The position numbers and the translations under genes are program-made. Under the pieces are notes generated by a model. The model was not told where the DNA came from. It did no database searches and saw only the letters and a list, made by a program, of their open reading frames with translations. Positions 41,997 to 53,795 of a stretch of DNA of 64,000 nucleotides are shown here, piece after piece. Position 1 is the first letter of the stretch. Each line of letters begins with the position of its first letter. This DNA is from Erinaceus europaeus (taxonomy: Eukaryota > Chordata > Mammalia > Eulipotyphla > Erinaceidae), in assembly GCF_950295315.1 (NCBI RefSeq), contig NC_080179.1, positions 71,794,615 through 71,858,614 of the forward strand, in the 5' to 3' direction.

Positions 41997-43770
41997 GTGA
42001 GGGGTAGACATGCAGCTTCCTGGGCCAGTGGGGGGTGGGAGTGGGTGGGAGGGATGGGTCACAGTCTTTTGGTGGTGGGAATGGTGTTCATGTACACTTC
42101 TAGTAAAATGTAGTCATATAAATCACTAGTTAATTAATATGAGAGGAGAAAAATTAATTGTATGTCTCGAAGTTTTTTAAAACACAAACTGAATCTTTTT
42201 AATATATAGGCTGTGTAATTGATATGCAGACTCTCTCAAAAGCCTAGACCAAGTAGATCAGAAGCAACCAATAGCACAGCTATATACAAGATACTGGGTA
42301 CTATACAGCAAAACCTAACAAAAGGACTTTTCAAAGTTAACCCAATTACCAATTAATGTGATGATAACGTTAACTATCGATTGTCTTTTTGAACCCTAAG
42401 ACAGCAGGAACCTCACGTCTCCACTATAGAACCTCTACTTCCCCTGTCCTGGCACCCTTGGATAGGGCCCACTTTCCCGTATGCCTCTCCCAATCCATAT
42501 CAAATAATATTGCACCTGCCGATCACAACCTAACCAATGCAACGATTGCCATCTCAACATGCTTCACTTCAGACTGTGTCCAGAGACTTCACGTGTGGAA
42601 TGACAACCCTTAAGCTTCATTACTCGGGTGAGACCTTTCCTTTCATAGTATACTCTAATTTTATCTCAGGTGGTTCACTTTCTAACAAAGTCCCAAAACC
42701 TAGATATACACCAGGTTCTGTGAGAGAGAGCATATGTTCACACGTATCCGTAAACTACTGCAAAATATGTACCTGAAAGCAGAAGTACACTAGAGTTTGC
42801 AGTGAGTACCCCCCTAACACTTCCTCTCCACTATTCCAAGTTTTGGGTCCATGATTGCTCAACAATTTGTTTGGCTTCGTATGTTAACTCTCTTTTCAGC
42901 CACCAGGTTCCAGACGCCATCAGGATGCCAGCCAGGCTTCCCTGGACTGAAGACCCCACCAATGTGTCCTGGAGCTCTGTTTCCCCAGAGACCCACCCTA
43001 CTAGGGAAAGAGAGAGGCAGACTGGGAGTATGGACTGACCAGTCAACGCCCATGTTCAGCGGGGAAGCAATTACAGAAGCCAGACCTTTCACCTTCTGCA
43101 ACCCACAATGACCCTGGGTCTATGCTCCCAGAGGGATAGAGAATGGGAAAGCTATCAGGGGAGGGGGTGGGATATGGAGATTGGGTGGTGGGAATTGTGT
43201 GGAGTTGTACCCCTCCTACCCTATGGTTTTGTTAATTAATCCTTTCTAATATAATAATAATAATAATAAAAAGTTCTGTGTACACATATGTTCTTGGCAG
43301 CATAATTTGTAATAGCCAAAACCTTGAAGCAACCCAGGTGTCCAACAACAGATGAGTGGCTGAGCAAGTTGTGGTATATATACAATGGAATACTACCATA
43401 CTACCCAGCTATTAAAAATGGTGACTTCACTGTTTTCTTCACTGTTTTGGATGGACCTTGAAAAATTCATGTTAAGTGAAATAAGTCAGAAACAGAAGGA
43501 TGAATATGCGATGATCTCACTCTCAGGCCGAAGTTGAAAAACCAGATCAGAAAAGAAAACACAAGTAGAACCTGAATTGGACTTGGCGTATTGCACCAAA
43601 GTAAAAGATTCTGGAGTGGGTGGGTGGGGAGAATACAGGTCCAAGAAAGATGACATAGTTCCTAGGGGGGTTGTATTGTTATATGGAAAACTGAGAAATG
43701 TTATGCATGTACAAACTATTGTATTTACTGTTGAATGTAAAGCATTAATTTCCCAATAAAGAAATTAAAA

Positions 43771-44534
43771 AAAATATTTTCCAAAAAATTACAAAAATGT
43801 TAAAAAAAAAAGAAAATGCAAGAATTAATCAGTGCCCATACCATCACTGTGACTTAACTATGCGACTGCTACCTACACAGTAGTTTCAACAGCAAATATA
43901 TATGTACCTGTTGTAGGATTCCTTGCATACTAAATGACTTATTTGTCTGGGTTCAAGTTTTTATAGTTTCATTTTGTTATTATGGGAAAAAAATCAATCT
44001 AAATGTAAATTTCAGTTAAAGCACTGTTTTAACTTTACAGATCTACAGTATAGAGACAATTTTCCTTCCTAGAGAATCATTCTTGGAAATTCGAGTTGAA
44101 TTGCCAAAAAGGGGGAAAAAAAAGTTTATAGTGAACTTAAAAAAGTAATCCTAGAGACTAATCTTTACCTTCACTTCTTCTGTGCCAATAAAAACCTTAA
44201 CACTGTGAACACAAAATCAGTCAGGATATGAAAATCATGAACCTTCAATCTGTTTATCTAACATGAAGCAAATGTTTCGAGTAGAACTTCCTGTGCTCGA
44301 AGTATTTGAGTTACGAAGGCATCCACGGATCCAACTCTGTTTGTTTTCATGCCATCATTTAGCTGATGCAGATTTTTTGAAAATATTGCAGTTCACAGAA
44401 AAGAGATGTAGATTATTACAGAAGACATTAAAAACAAAGAACTTGGGATTATGGTAGGCCTGTTTATCTGTATTTATTTGAGAGGCAGACAGACTGTGAG
44501 CATAGAGGCACACGGGAAAGTAAAACTTAGCTCA
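43771..44534. other. Unassigned sequence
   Basis: No repeat recognised. The 64-codon frame at 44263-44457 has no known match in my knowledge and no splice context. Confidence 0.45.
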
Positions 44535-44706
44535 ACTATTTATTTATCTTGATATTTTATTTATTTTAATGAGATGGATAGATGGAAAGATAGACCTATA
44601 CGAGAGCACTGCTCAGCTCTGGCATATGGTGGTGCTGGAGATTCAGTCTGGGACCTCAGAGCCTCAGGCATGAGAGTCTCAGAAGCACTACACTATCTCC
44701 TCATGC
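44535..44706 (-). mobile_element. SINE-D, antisense
   Basis: TTTTATTTATTTTAATGAGA, GCACTGCTCAGCTCTGGCAT, GGTGCTGGAGATTCAGTCTG, CTCAGAGCCTCAGGCATGAG, ending CACTACACTATCTCCTCATG. Confidence 0.85.
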
Positions 44707-44772
44707 CTAACTCAACTATGTAAAGATTAAGTAGTCTTTCTTTAGTAATGGTGTATAGTCAAGAATATTTTT

Positions 44773-45050
44773 TTTTAAGTTTTTAAATATTTATTCATTC
44801 TGTTGCTGCCCTTGTTGTTTTATTTTTGTAGTTATTGATGTCATCGTTGTTGGCTAGGACAGAGAGAAATGGAGAGAGGAGGGGAAGACAGAGAGGGGGA
44901 GAGAAAGACAGACACCTGCTGACCTGCTTCACTGCCTGTGAAGTGACTCCCCTGCAGGTGGGGAGCCGGGGACTCGAACCGGGATCCTTACGCCGGTCCT
45001 TGAGCTTTGCACCATGTACGCTTAACCCGCTGCACTATTGCCCGACTTCC
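44773..45050 (-). mobile_element. SINE-B, antisense, intact target duplication
   Basis: Flanked by the 16-bp AGTCAAGAATATTTTT at 44757-44772 and 45051-45066. Body and head complete (GACTCGAACCGGGATCC, ATTGCCCGACTTCC). Confidence 0.95.
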
Positions 45051-45066
45051 AGTCAAGAATATTTTT

Positions 45067-46480
45067 GTAGTCCTTCCTAGAAACCAATATAGGGATTTGA
45101 TCTCATAAGGCTGAAATCACACTAGGAGACTGGTTGTTACTAAATTCTTAGTAATGGCCAGGGTTGTGGTTAGGGTGAGTAGTATGAAATCGGACAAGGC
45201 TGTGGTGTTGGGTGGCGGGGCCTTTTCCCTATGTCTGTTATTCTTGCTGTCAGCAAGCAGATTTCATATCTCTGCTTTAAAACAAACTAATACAAAACAG
45301 ATGTGGCACAGGCTTTCATGACTCTCAAAAACTGTGACTGGACCTTTGTGGCCTGAGTAAGGGAAAAACACTCCCTCTTATAGCTGCATTTGTGACCCTT
45401 TGATGACCCTCTGCCCACGTAGATGATGGACCCTATCTGCCTTCTCCGTGCATGTAGTCACCTCCCTCCTTTCTGGAACCATAGCTCATGTTGATTTTTA
45501 ATTTACAGCAGAGTTAGATGATGGGTACAAGATAATTTACAAGCTTGGTTTACAGCAAAAAAAAAAAAAAAATCAGCTGACCATTGGATGATGCACGAGA
45601 ACTAATGAAAACATCTATCAGTGCCAAAAGTCTGTTCAAGCTTTATTGAAGCTGGGAGGTCACAGGCTCTCCCAGCTTCTTTCTTTGCATATTAAATGGG
45701 GAATCCACTAGCTGAAAGAAAGAAAGCTCTGTGGCATAGACCCCCTTTCCAGCTGGTGTTATCTGTGTAGTTATGAACTTTTCTTTACCATTCCTCCTCC
45801 GTCCCCCCGGGGTTTCAGAGCTTCACTTTTTACTGTGAGCAGTGTTAAGTAAGTGTTCACGAGGTAATATCAAAGAAGACAGTGCTGGAGCACAGGCTTG
45901 AGGGAGTAGTTTTAGGTAAGGTGGTCAGGCAAGATTTCTCTGAGAGGGTTGTATTTGAGGTGAGACATGAGTAACATGCAGCAGAATGTCTGCAAAGACT
46001 CTGAAACCGACACGATGTTTCCTGGAGCAAAGAAATAAAGGCCAGACGAGCAACTGGCCAGCCTAGTCATTCAGACCATTGTAGAGCCAACTGATGAGCT
46101 TTGCTTTGTTTCTCCCAAAATCCTCTTGGGTGGAGAAGCAGTGGAACAACGAACTGTATCATTAGAACACACTACTCATTTGTCCTTCTAAGAGAGTCAT
46201 TTATAACTGCGCCAGGTTTTGACAGCATATGAATTTAATGTTTCTTGAAAATCTATTCTGAAGACCTGTGTAGTAAAAATAACAAGTCTGATGGGAAAAT
46301 GGTAAAGGGGTTGACCTTCTCGACCTATGCAAGTTTGTAACTAAAGCTTTAACACAAAAAGGAACAGTCACAGAGATGATAGCATGTCTGTCCACATGGC
46401 CCAGGTGGCTGGGGACCATGTGGGAGGTGCTCTGGCACTGGAGGTCACTTCCTCTCACTGTTTCTTTCTAAATAAACAAG
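45067..46480. other. Unassigned, repeat-poor 1.4 kb
   Basis: No repeat family recognised apart from a short A-run at 45558-45572. No exon evidence. Confidence 0.5.
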
Positions 46481-46489
46481 TTGGCTTGG

Positions 46490-46775
46490 GGGAGTTGAGC
46501 GGTAGTGCAGTGGGTTAAGCGCAGGTGGTGCAAAGCGCAAGGACCGGCATAAGGGTCCTGGTTCAAGCCCCCAGCTTTCCACCTGCAGGGGAGTCGCTTC
46601 ACAGGAGGTGAAGCAGGTCTGCAGGTGTCTGTCTGTCTTTCTCTCCCCCTCTCTGTCTTCCCCTCCTCTCTCCATTTCTCTCTGTCCTATCCAACAACGA
46701 CAACAACAATAATAACTACAACAATAAAACAACAAGGGCAACAAAAAGGAGTAAGTATTAACAACAACAAAAAAA
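46490..46775 (+). mobile_element. SINE-B copy
   Basis: Head GGAGTTGAGCGGTAGTGCAG, GGTTCAAGCCCCCAGC B box, tail CAACAAGGGCAACAAAAAGG. Flanks TTGGCTTGG / TTGGCCTGG. Confidence 0.95.
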
Positions 46776-46839
46776 TTGGCCTGGAAGGGGTGGAATTTGC
46801 TCTTGGGCAAAAGAAACAAACAAACGAAATGAAGTTGGA

Positions 46840-47065
46840 AAACTACTTCATCGGGATAGTGCATCTGTCCTGCCATGTCTGCCATCCAGGTTTGAGCTCA
46901 TTTCTCACTGCACAATGGCAGTTTCAGTGCTGTGGTGTCTCCTCTCCTCTGTTTCTTCTGTTCTACTTATCTGAAAAAGTCTACAGGGAGTGGTTAAGTC
47001 CTGGTGAAGACCTGGTGACAACAAAAGACATTTTGAAAAACTGGACTAAACTAAACTAAATAAAA
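46840..47065 (+). mobile_element. Older tRNA-derived SINE with variant body
   Basis: GGGATAGTGCATCTGTCCTG, CCAGGTTTGAGCTCA at the B box, CAGTTTCAGTGCTGTGGTGT, then AGTCCTGGTGAAGACCTGGT and an AAATAAAATAAAC tail. Same build as 14749-15010. Confidence 0.65.
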
Positions 47066-47204
47066 TAAACAATAATGGTTGTCTCAGGGAGGGAGGATTT
47101 AAAAATGTACTTCAAATACTGGCTTGCTAACCTAGAGGAGTTTTCAGTGCAACTGGAACTGAGAAAAGTTCCATCATCCATCGTCCATCCTTCTTTCCTT
47201 TCTT

Positions 47205-47343
47205 CCTTTCATTCACTCTTCCTTTCTTTCACCATAGCACTGCTCGGTTCTGGCTTATGATGGCACTGGGGATTGAACCTGGGTCTTTGGTGCCTCAGGC
47301 AGACTGTCTTTTTGCATAACCATTAGGCTGTCTATCCAGCCCT
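47205..47343 (-). mobile_element. SINE-D, antisense
   Basis: GCACTGCTCGGTTCTGGCTT, GGGGATTGAACCTGGGTC, GTGCCTCAGGCAGACTGTC, TGCATAACCATTAGGCTGTC. Confidence 0.85.
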
Positions 47344-48355
47344 TCTCTGGAACACTGAACCAAAGGTCCTTTGGAAGTTTCAGTTAATCTTTTCCAGGTT
47401 AAAATTTGAGTTGTATAATTAAATTCAACAAAGACCTGATATAGAGTTGGTAGAGTTTCCATTTTTTTCTTTCCCAGTTGCTAATCTCATAGAATTTACA
47501 CATCTAATCGCAACACTATGCTGCATAATTCTAGTTGGCTAAGTCTCCCAGGTGACTTCTGACAGTGACTTCTTCCATAGGGACTTGTGACAGGTCAGTA
47601 TTGATGAGATACTGAAAATGTCAAGTTCACCTGGCAGCACTGCATTTCATTAGAACGTTGTCAAACGTAGACCAAGTATTCCAGGAAGTAGATTCCTACT
47701 TACCTCAGTAGTTGGAGTTATAAGAAGTAAAAATTGCCCCCATACCACATAAGTCAGAGCTCAGCAGTGCTCTGGTGAATTAAAAGAAAAAAGTAAACAT
47801 TGTTTTATTTTTGAATTATAAAGGATCAGAAAAAGACAAGTGTGTTATCTTAGTGGTGTTCCCTGCCCCCCTCCATCCCTGCCAGGGGCCTAAGCCAGGA
47901 AGTGAGTGTGTCAGACTTACAGAAAGAGCTTATTTTTACAAGAAAAAACAGTATCCCCCCACTCCTTCACCCAATTACTGAAACTCAGACTAAGAGACAG
48001 ACCTGCTTCATCAGTAACTGATCAACTGAAGAATCAGGAAGAATGGGCTAAAAGAATGTGTTTCTATTTCTAGGTCCTGCCAGGACTAGATTGTAAACTA
48101 AGTACCCATCCAATGAGGAAATTGGAGGAGAGACTTTGCATTAGGGCATAAATGTTTGTCATTACTTGAAGTGTGCCCTGAGACTGATTCTGCAGAATCG
48201 AAGAAATATCTGGCTTCTTGGGGTTAACTGGTTAATTTCTTTCTAACAGAAGAAAGGGAAAATAAATGACTTTAAGTTTTCTGTTCCTCATCTGCCACTT
48301 TTTCCCCCAAGGAGAGTAATGTGCTTCTCTGGTTATTTTTTTTCTTAAGAAAGGA
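47344..48355. other. Unassigned sequence
   Basis: Mostly unique. 47755-47790 (GTCAGAGCTCAGCAGTGCTC) is a short SINE-D 3' piece. No gene recognised. Confidence 0.45.
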
Positions 48356-51300
48356 TTAATTAACAAAACCATAGGGTAGGAGGGGTACAACTCCACACAA
48401 TTCCCACCACCCATCTCCATATCCCACCCCCTCCCCTGATAGCTCTCCCACTCTCTATCCCTCTGGGAGCATGGACCCAGGGTCATTGTGGGTTGTAGAA
48501 GGTGGAAGGTCTGGCTTCTGTAATTGCTTCCCCGCTGAACATGGATGTTGACCGGTTGGTCCATACTCCCAGTCTGCCTCTCTCTTTCCCTAGTAGGGTG
48601 GGTCTCTGGGGAAACAGAGCTCCAGGACACATTGGTGGGGTCTTCAGTCCAGGGAAGCCTGGCCGGCATCCTGATGACATCTGGAACCTGGTGGCTGAAA
48701 AGAGAGTTAACATACGAAGCCAAACAAATTGTTGAGCAATCATGGACCCAAAACTTGGAATAGTGAAGAGGAAGTGTTAGGGGGATACTCACTGCATACT
48801 CTAGTGTACTTCTGCTTTCAGGTACATATTTTGCAGTAGTTTATGGATACATGTGAACATATGCTCTCTCTCACAGAACCTGGTCTATATCTAGGTTTTG
48901 GGACTTTGTTAGAAAGTGAGCCACCTGGGATGGAATTAGAGTATACTATGAAAGGAAAGGTCTCACCCGAGTAATGAAGCTGAAGGGTTGTCATTCCACA
49001 TGTGAAGTCTCTGGACACAGTCTGAAGTGAAGCATGTTGAGGTGGCAATTGTTGCGTTGGTTAGGTTGTGATCGGCAGATGCAATATTATTTGATATGGA
49101 TTGGGAGAGGCATACGGGAAAGTGGGCCCTATCGAAGGGTACCAGGACTGGGGGAAGTAGAGGTTCTATAGTGGAGATGTGAGGTTTCTGCTGTCTTAGG
49201 GTTCCAAAAGACGATCGATAGTTAATGTTATCATCACATTATTTGGTAATTGGGTTAACTTTGAAAAGTCCTTTTGTTAGGGTTTGCTGTACAGTACCCA
49301 GTACCTTGTATATAGCTGTGCTATTGGATGCTTCTGATCTACTTGGTCTAGGCTTTTGAGAGAGTCTGCATATCAATTACACAGCCTATATATTAAAAAG
49401 ATTCAGTTTGTGTTTTAAAAAACTTCGAGACATACAATTAATTTTTCCCCTCTCATATTAATTAACTAGTGATTTATATGACTACATTTTACTAGGAGTG
49501 TACATAAACACCATTCCTACCACCGAAAGACTGTGACCCATCCCTCCCACCCACTCCCACCCCCCATTGGCCCAGGAAACTGCATGTCTACCCCTCACTT
49601 TTACTTTTTACTTTGCTGCCCTACTTACAGTTTGGTCAGGTCCTGCTTTTAGTTTCCCTTTCAGATCTTCTTAGTCAACTTCTGTTGATGAGTGGGATCA
49701 TCCCATACTCATCTTTATCTTTCTGACTTAGTTCACTTAACATAATTCCTTCTAGCTCTGTCCAAGATGGGTCAGAGAAGGTGGGTTCATTGTTCTTGAT
49801 AGCTGCATAGTATTCCATTGTGTCTATATACCACAGCTTTCTCAGCCACTCATCTGTTGTTGGGCACCTGGGTTGCTTCCAGGTTTTAGCTATTCTGAAT
49901 TGTGCTGCTATGAACATAGGTGTACACACCTCTTTTTGGTTGGGTGTTATGGAGTCCGTGGGGTATAACCCCAGGAGAGAAATTACTGGATCATATGGAA
50001 GGTCCATGTCTAGCCTTCTGAGAGTTTTCCAGACTGCTCTCCACAGAGGCTGGACCAATTTACATTCCCACCAGCAATGTAATAGGGTTCCTCTGTCCCC
50101 ACATCCTCTCCAGCATTTGTTGCTGCTGTCCTTTTTGATGTATGCCATTCTTACAGGAGTGAGGTGGTATCTTAGTGTTGTCTTAATTTGCATTTCTCTG
50201 ATAATCAGTGACCTGGAGCAGGTTTTCATATGTTTGTTAGCCTTTTGAATCTCCCCTGTAGTGAATGTTTTGTTCATATCCTCTGCCCATTTTTGGATGG
50301 GGTCATTTGCTTTTTTGGTGCTAAGTTTGCTGAGCTCTTTATATATTTTGGTGATTAGTTTCTTGTCTGATGTATAGCATGTGAAGATCTTCTCCCATTC
50401 TGTGAGGGGTCTCTTTGTTTGTTTAATAGTTTCTTTGGATGTGCAGAAGCTTTTCAATTTGATGTGGTCCCATTGGTTTGTTTCTACTTTAGTCTTCCTT
50501 GCAATTGGGTTTGATTCATGAAAGATGTCCTTGAGGTGTATGTGGGAAACTGTTTTACCAATGTTTTCCTCTAAGTATTTGATTGTTTCTGGTCTAACAT
50601 CCAGGTCTTTGATCCATTTGGACTTGATTTTTGTTTCTGGTGAGATAAAGTGGTTCAATTTCATTCTTCTGCATATTTCAACCCAGTTTTCCCAGCACCA
50701 TTTATTGAAGAGAGCCTCCTTCTTCTATTTAATCCTTTGGGCCCCCTTATCAAAGATTAGATGTCCATAGGTGTGGGTATTTATTTCTGGGATTTCAATT
50801 CTGTTCCACTGGTGTGTGTGCCTATTTTTGTTCCAGTACCATGCTGTTTTGAAGATGATGGCTTTATAATATAGTTTGAGGTCTGGGAGTGTGATGCCTC
50901 CATTTTTGTTTCTTTTCCTCAAGATGGTTTTGGCAATTCTAGGTGTTTTCAGGTTCCAGGTAAATGATTGTAGTGTTTGTTCTATTCTCTTAAAGAAGCT
51001 TGGTGGAACTTTGATGGGTATTGCATTAAATTTGTATATGGCTCTGGGGAGAATATTCATTTTGATGATATTTATTCTTCCAATCCATGAGCATGGGATG
51101 TCTTTCCATTTCTTGGTATCAGTTTCTATTTCCTTGAGTAGCGACTCATAGTTTTTAGTAAACAAGTCTTTCACTTCTTTGGTCAACTTTATTCCTAGGT
51201 ATTTGATTGATTTTGCTGAAACAGTAAATGGGAGTGATTTCTGGATGTCTTCTTCTTCAGATTTAGTGTTTGCATAAAGAAATGCCACTGATTTTTGTAC

Positions 51301-51694
51301 ACTGATTTTGTAGTCTGACACCTTGCTATATTGTCTAATACCTTCCAGTAGTTTTCTGCTGGATTCTTTAGGTTTTTCTATGTATACTATCATATCATCT
51401 GCACATAGTGAGAGCTTAACTTCTTCCCTTCCAATCTGTATTCCTTTGATTTCTTTCTCTTGCCTAATTGCTATGGCAAGAACTTCCAATACTATGTTGA
51501 AGAGTAATGGTGACAGTGGACAGCCCTGTCTTGTCCCCAATCTGAGGGGGAATGCTTTCAGCTTCTGTCCATTGAGTATGATGTTGACTGTAGGTTTGAT
51601 ATATATGGATTCCACTATCTTGAGGAATTTCCAATCTATTCCCATTTTTTGTAGAGTTTTGAGAATGAATGGGTGTTGGTTTTTGTCAAAGACT
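48356..51694 (-). mobile_element. Young L1 (L1-B), 5' truncated, long 3' UTR
   Basis: Antisense: complete 3' UTR (48356 to about 49674), ORF2 from the RT palm to its stop (49675 to about 51694), then truncation at GTCAAAGACTTAAAC. It is a close match to L1-A in opposite orientation, 5.1 kb away. The two UTRs differ by few substitutions, for example near 48420 against 43170. Confidence 0.95.
49675..51694 (-). pseudogene. L1 ORF2 reverse transcriptase (L1-B), one nonsense codon
   Basis: From the truncated start: [37 protein letters not shown] (active site), [11 protein letters not shown] and [10 protein letters not shown]; then TAG at 50725-50727 after KGAQRIK. The same frame then reopens through [25 protein letters not shown] and [11 protein letters not shown] to LINRS and its stop. 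Only this nonsense codon breaks about 670 codons. L1-A has a different stop (TGA) at the same codon, where both most likely had TGG. Confidence 0.95.
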
Positions 51695-51765
51695 TAAACA
51701 AAACCACACTCTGTTACACATATTACCATGCACAAGAACTTGGTTCCACACCCCCACTTTTGAAA
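51695..51765 (+). mobile_element. Diverged SINE-A head
   Basis: ACTTAAACAAAACCACACTC, TTACACATATTACCATGCAC and GAACTTGGTTCCACACCCCC match in reverse complement 54903-54975, including the unusual outer head. The SINE body is not recognisable after about 51765. Confidence 0.6.
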
Positions 51766-51991
51766 CCTCCATAACTTTGCTTATATGGCCAGGAGGACCA
51801 TTGCCTATGTTTTGGTTGACACTACTGTGAACAGAGTTATGTTCTTCTCTGCTTGGACTCCAAATCTAGCAGGTTGGAGCCAGAGCTGCTGCTGGTGAAT
51901 TTTGCTGCCTTAGTGAAAGAATCTGCCTGAAACTGAAGCCAAGAAGAGAGTAGATCCAGGAGGAGCATGGTCAGATCCCTGACTGCACGTT

Positions 51992-52023
51992 GATTCTTTG
52001 AATCCATATGGATTCAAAGAATC
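51992..52023. repeat. Perfect 32-bp palindrome
   Basis: The 32 bases are exactly self-complementary, with core GAATCCATATGGATTC and no loop. A second core half follows (52022-52032), then a third, imperfect copy (GAATCATATGGATTC, 52037-52051), so the unit is locally repeated. Confidence 0.9.
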
Positions 52024-52330
52024 CATATGGATTTTTGAATCATATGGATTCTTTTAGGTTCCATGAGTCAAAACGGAGAGTTTCACTGGTGTGATTTTAA
52101 CTGGGTTTCTGCCACCTCAAGTTTCCAGTGTTTGGCTGGACACAACACCCACCCATACTTCCTGGTGCTGTGTGGGAAGATGATTTGTTGAAAAGAGCCA
52201 TTGTTTGGTAACATAGCTTACATGGATAGTGCCACTGTTTCGTCATGGGCATGATTCTGGTTAGGGTCTAGCCTCCACCAGCTCACTAAAAAAATCATCC
52301 TGGAGAGGTGAATTCCCAGAGATTATAGAA

Positions 52331-52462
52331 GAAGAAGAGGGATAAGGAGGAGAGGAAGAGGAAGAGTAGAAGGTGGGAGGTGAAGAGGGGTAAGGGAAAG
52401 GGGAGGAGGAAGAGGAAGGAAAGGAGGATGAGGAGGAGGAGGAGGAGGAGGAGGAGGAGAGA
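52331..52462. repeat. (GGA)n / GA-rich purine tract
   Basis: Almost pure purine over 130 bp, becoming GGA units at 52427-52459. Antisense frames through it give serine/proline strings that are not genes. Confidence 0.9.
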
Positions 52463-52730
52463 CAGAAAGAAAAGAGGTGAGTTCTTGGCACTATCCTTAT
52501 AAAACAGGAACCCTAAGACTAAAATGATCTGGTTTGATTAAAGAGAAGGTTGGGGACTGCTAGAAAGTACCAGGATACTTCTGAATGTGATCTCTCCTCT
52601 GCTGTGTGACCTCCCCGCCTCCCATACCAAGTCTACACAGAGGGTCTGGACAGGGTCTGAGACGGGGCTGACACTTTTATCTTGGGTGGGGGCCACTTGA
52701 GATGTTTTGGCACACTTCGACTATCTGACT

Positions 52731-52967
52731 GTTGCTTAGCATAAACACTGACAGGAACTTGGGTGCATCTAGGTGTTTCATTGTCTACTCGCTAGCTAAA
52801 ATGTAGCTAAAATGTTTCATTGTCTACTAGCTAGCTAAAATGTAACTTGGGTGCATCTAGGTGTTTCATTGTCTACTTGCTAGCTAAAATGTTGCTTAGC
52901 ATAAACACTGACAGGAACTTGGGTGTATCTAAGTGTTGCATTGTCTAGTGCTAGCTAAAATGTAGGT
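52731..52967. repeat. Mosaic minisatellite, four partial units
   Basis: A 70-75-bp unit (GTTGCTTAGCATAAACACTG ... GTCTACTCGCTAGCTAAAAT) occurs complete at the two ends. Between them lie one copy holding only the TTTCATTGTCTAC-GCTAGCTAAAATG half and one lacking the first 24 bases. The pattern suggests nested unequal duplications. Confidence 0.85.
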
Positions 52968-53019
52968 GCAACAGCAGTTCTCATGACTGGAAAATGAAAG
53001 CCTTTCCACTGTGGTTTCT

Positions 53020-53144
53020 TTTTTTTCTCTTTTCTTGTTTATTTATTTATTTATCTTTAATTTCTTTATTGGGGAACTAATGCTTTACATTCAACAGTAA
53101 ATACAATAGTTTGTACATGCATAACATTCCCCAGTTTTCCATAT
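53020..53144 (-). mobile_element. Very short L1 3' end, antisense
   Basis: T-rich start, TTTATTGGGGAACTAATGCT, ACATTCAACAGTAAATACAA, CCCCAGTTTTCCATAT: the last ~85 bp of the short-UTR type plus tail. Perfect 14-bp duplication CCACTGTGGTTTCT at 53006-53019 and 53145-53158. Confidence 0.95.
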
Positions 53145-53409
53145 CCACTGTGGTTTCTGTCTCTTTCAAGAAACTTATTTTTAGATGTATGCAGCTGGCA
53201 GGTAGTACCATCTTTCCCTCTGTGAACCTGACTGTTTCAAGGCTTCTGACTAAGTTGGAAAGTACTGCAGGAAAAAAAAAGTGAATTCATGCCTTAAAGA
53301 ACTAGTTACACAGAGACAAGACTTGGAGATTCAAATGGGTGCTCGACTCATTAGAAATACAGGTGAAATACGACTTGTTGGACATGACCTATTAGAAAAA
53401 TGTCATCTT

Positions 53410-53795
53410 GGGGGTCGGGCGGTGGCGCAGTGGGTTAAGCGCATGTGGCGCAAAGCGCAGGGACCGGCGTTAAGGATCCCGGTTCGAGCCCCCGGCTGCC
53501 CACCTGCAGGGGAATCGCTTCACAGGCGGTGAAGCAGGTCTGCAGGTGTCTGTCTTTCTCTCCCCTACTCTGTCTTCCCCTCCTCTCTCCATTTCTCTCT
53601 GTCCTATCCAACAACGAATTGCGTCAACAAGGGCAATAATAATAACCACAACGAAGCTACAACAAGGGCAACAAAAGGGGAAAAAAAAAAGGCCTCCAGG
53701 AGCGGTGGATTCATGGTGCAGGCACCGAGCCCAGCAATAACCCTGGAGGAGGAAAAGAAGAAGAAGAAGAAGAAGAAGAAGAAGAAGAAAAAAAA
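53410..53795 (+). mobile_element. Complete composite SINE-B (386 bp)
   Basis: Head GGTCGGGCGGTGGCGCAGTG (A box), CGGTTCGAGCCCCCGGC (B box), body, CAAGGGCAACAAAAGGGG, an A-run, then an extra module (GGCCTCCAGGAGCGGTGGAT to ATAACCCTGGAGGAGG) and a (GAA)n tail. The 16-bp repeat AGAAAAATGTCATCTT at 53394-53409 and 53796-53811 encloses everything, so the module is part of the mobile unit. Closest to the apparent consensus of all copies here. Confidence 0.95.

Larger units (their letters stand above)
38341..43267 (+). mobile_element. Young L1 (L1-A), 5' truncated, long 3' UTR
   Basis: ORF2 from the RT domain to the end (38341-40806), then the complete long 3' UTR (40807-40884 and 41997-43267) ending in an (AAT)n/A-rich tail. 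ORF1, 5' UTR and the endonuclease domain are missing. A Vingi element sits in the proximal 3' UTR. It closely matches L1-B at 48356-51694 through both ORF2 and UTR, so both come from a recent source. Confidence 0.95.
38053..43770 (+). mobile_element. Short-UTR L1 host (L1-C), split by L1-A
   Basis: First half 38053-38340 (CAGCAAATGTGGAGAGGTTG to AAAAAGATCTGTGCAC), second half 43268-43770 (AAAAAGTTCTGTGTACACAT through ACAACAGATGAGTGGCTGAG to CATTAATTTCCCAATAAAGA). The halves are contiguous in L1 and share the 16-base word at the break as a target duplication with two mismatches. It contains a 64-bp tailless SINE head (38221) and the whole of L1-A. Confidence 0.85.
51766..53005. other. Unique sequence with several simple or structured repeats
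   Basis: No gene. It holds the palindrome at 51992, a purine-rich GGA tract (52331-52462) and the mosaic minisatellite at 52731. Confidence 0.5.

Noticed and set aside
42802..43111. Proline-rich frames repeated at 12121, 31281, 48232, 56605 and 60106
   Set aside because: They are translations of the noncoding L1 long 3' UTR.
44263..44457. 64-codon frame as a small gene or exon
   Set aside because: No recognisable family, no canonical splice arrangement seen, surrounding sequence AT-rich and noncoding in appearance.
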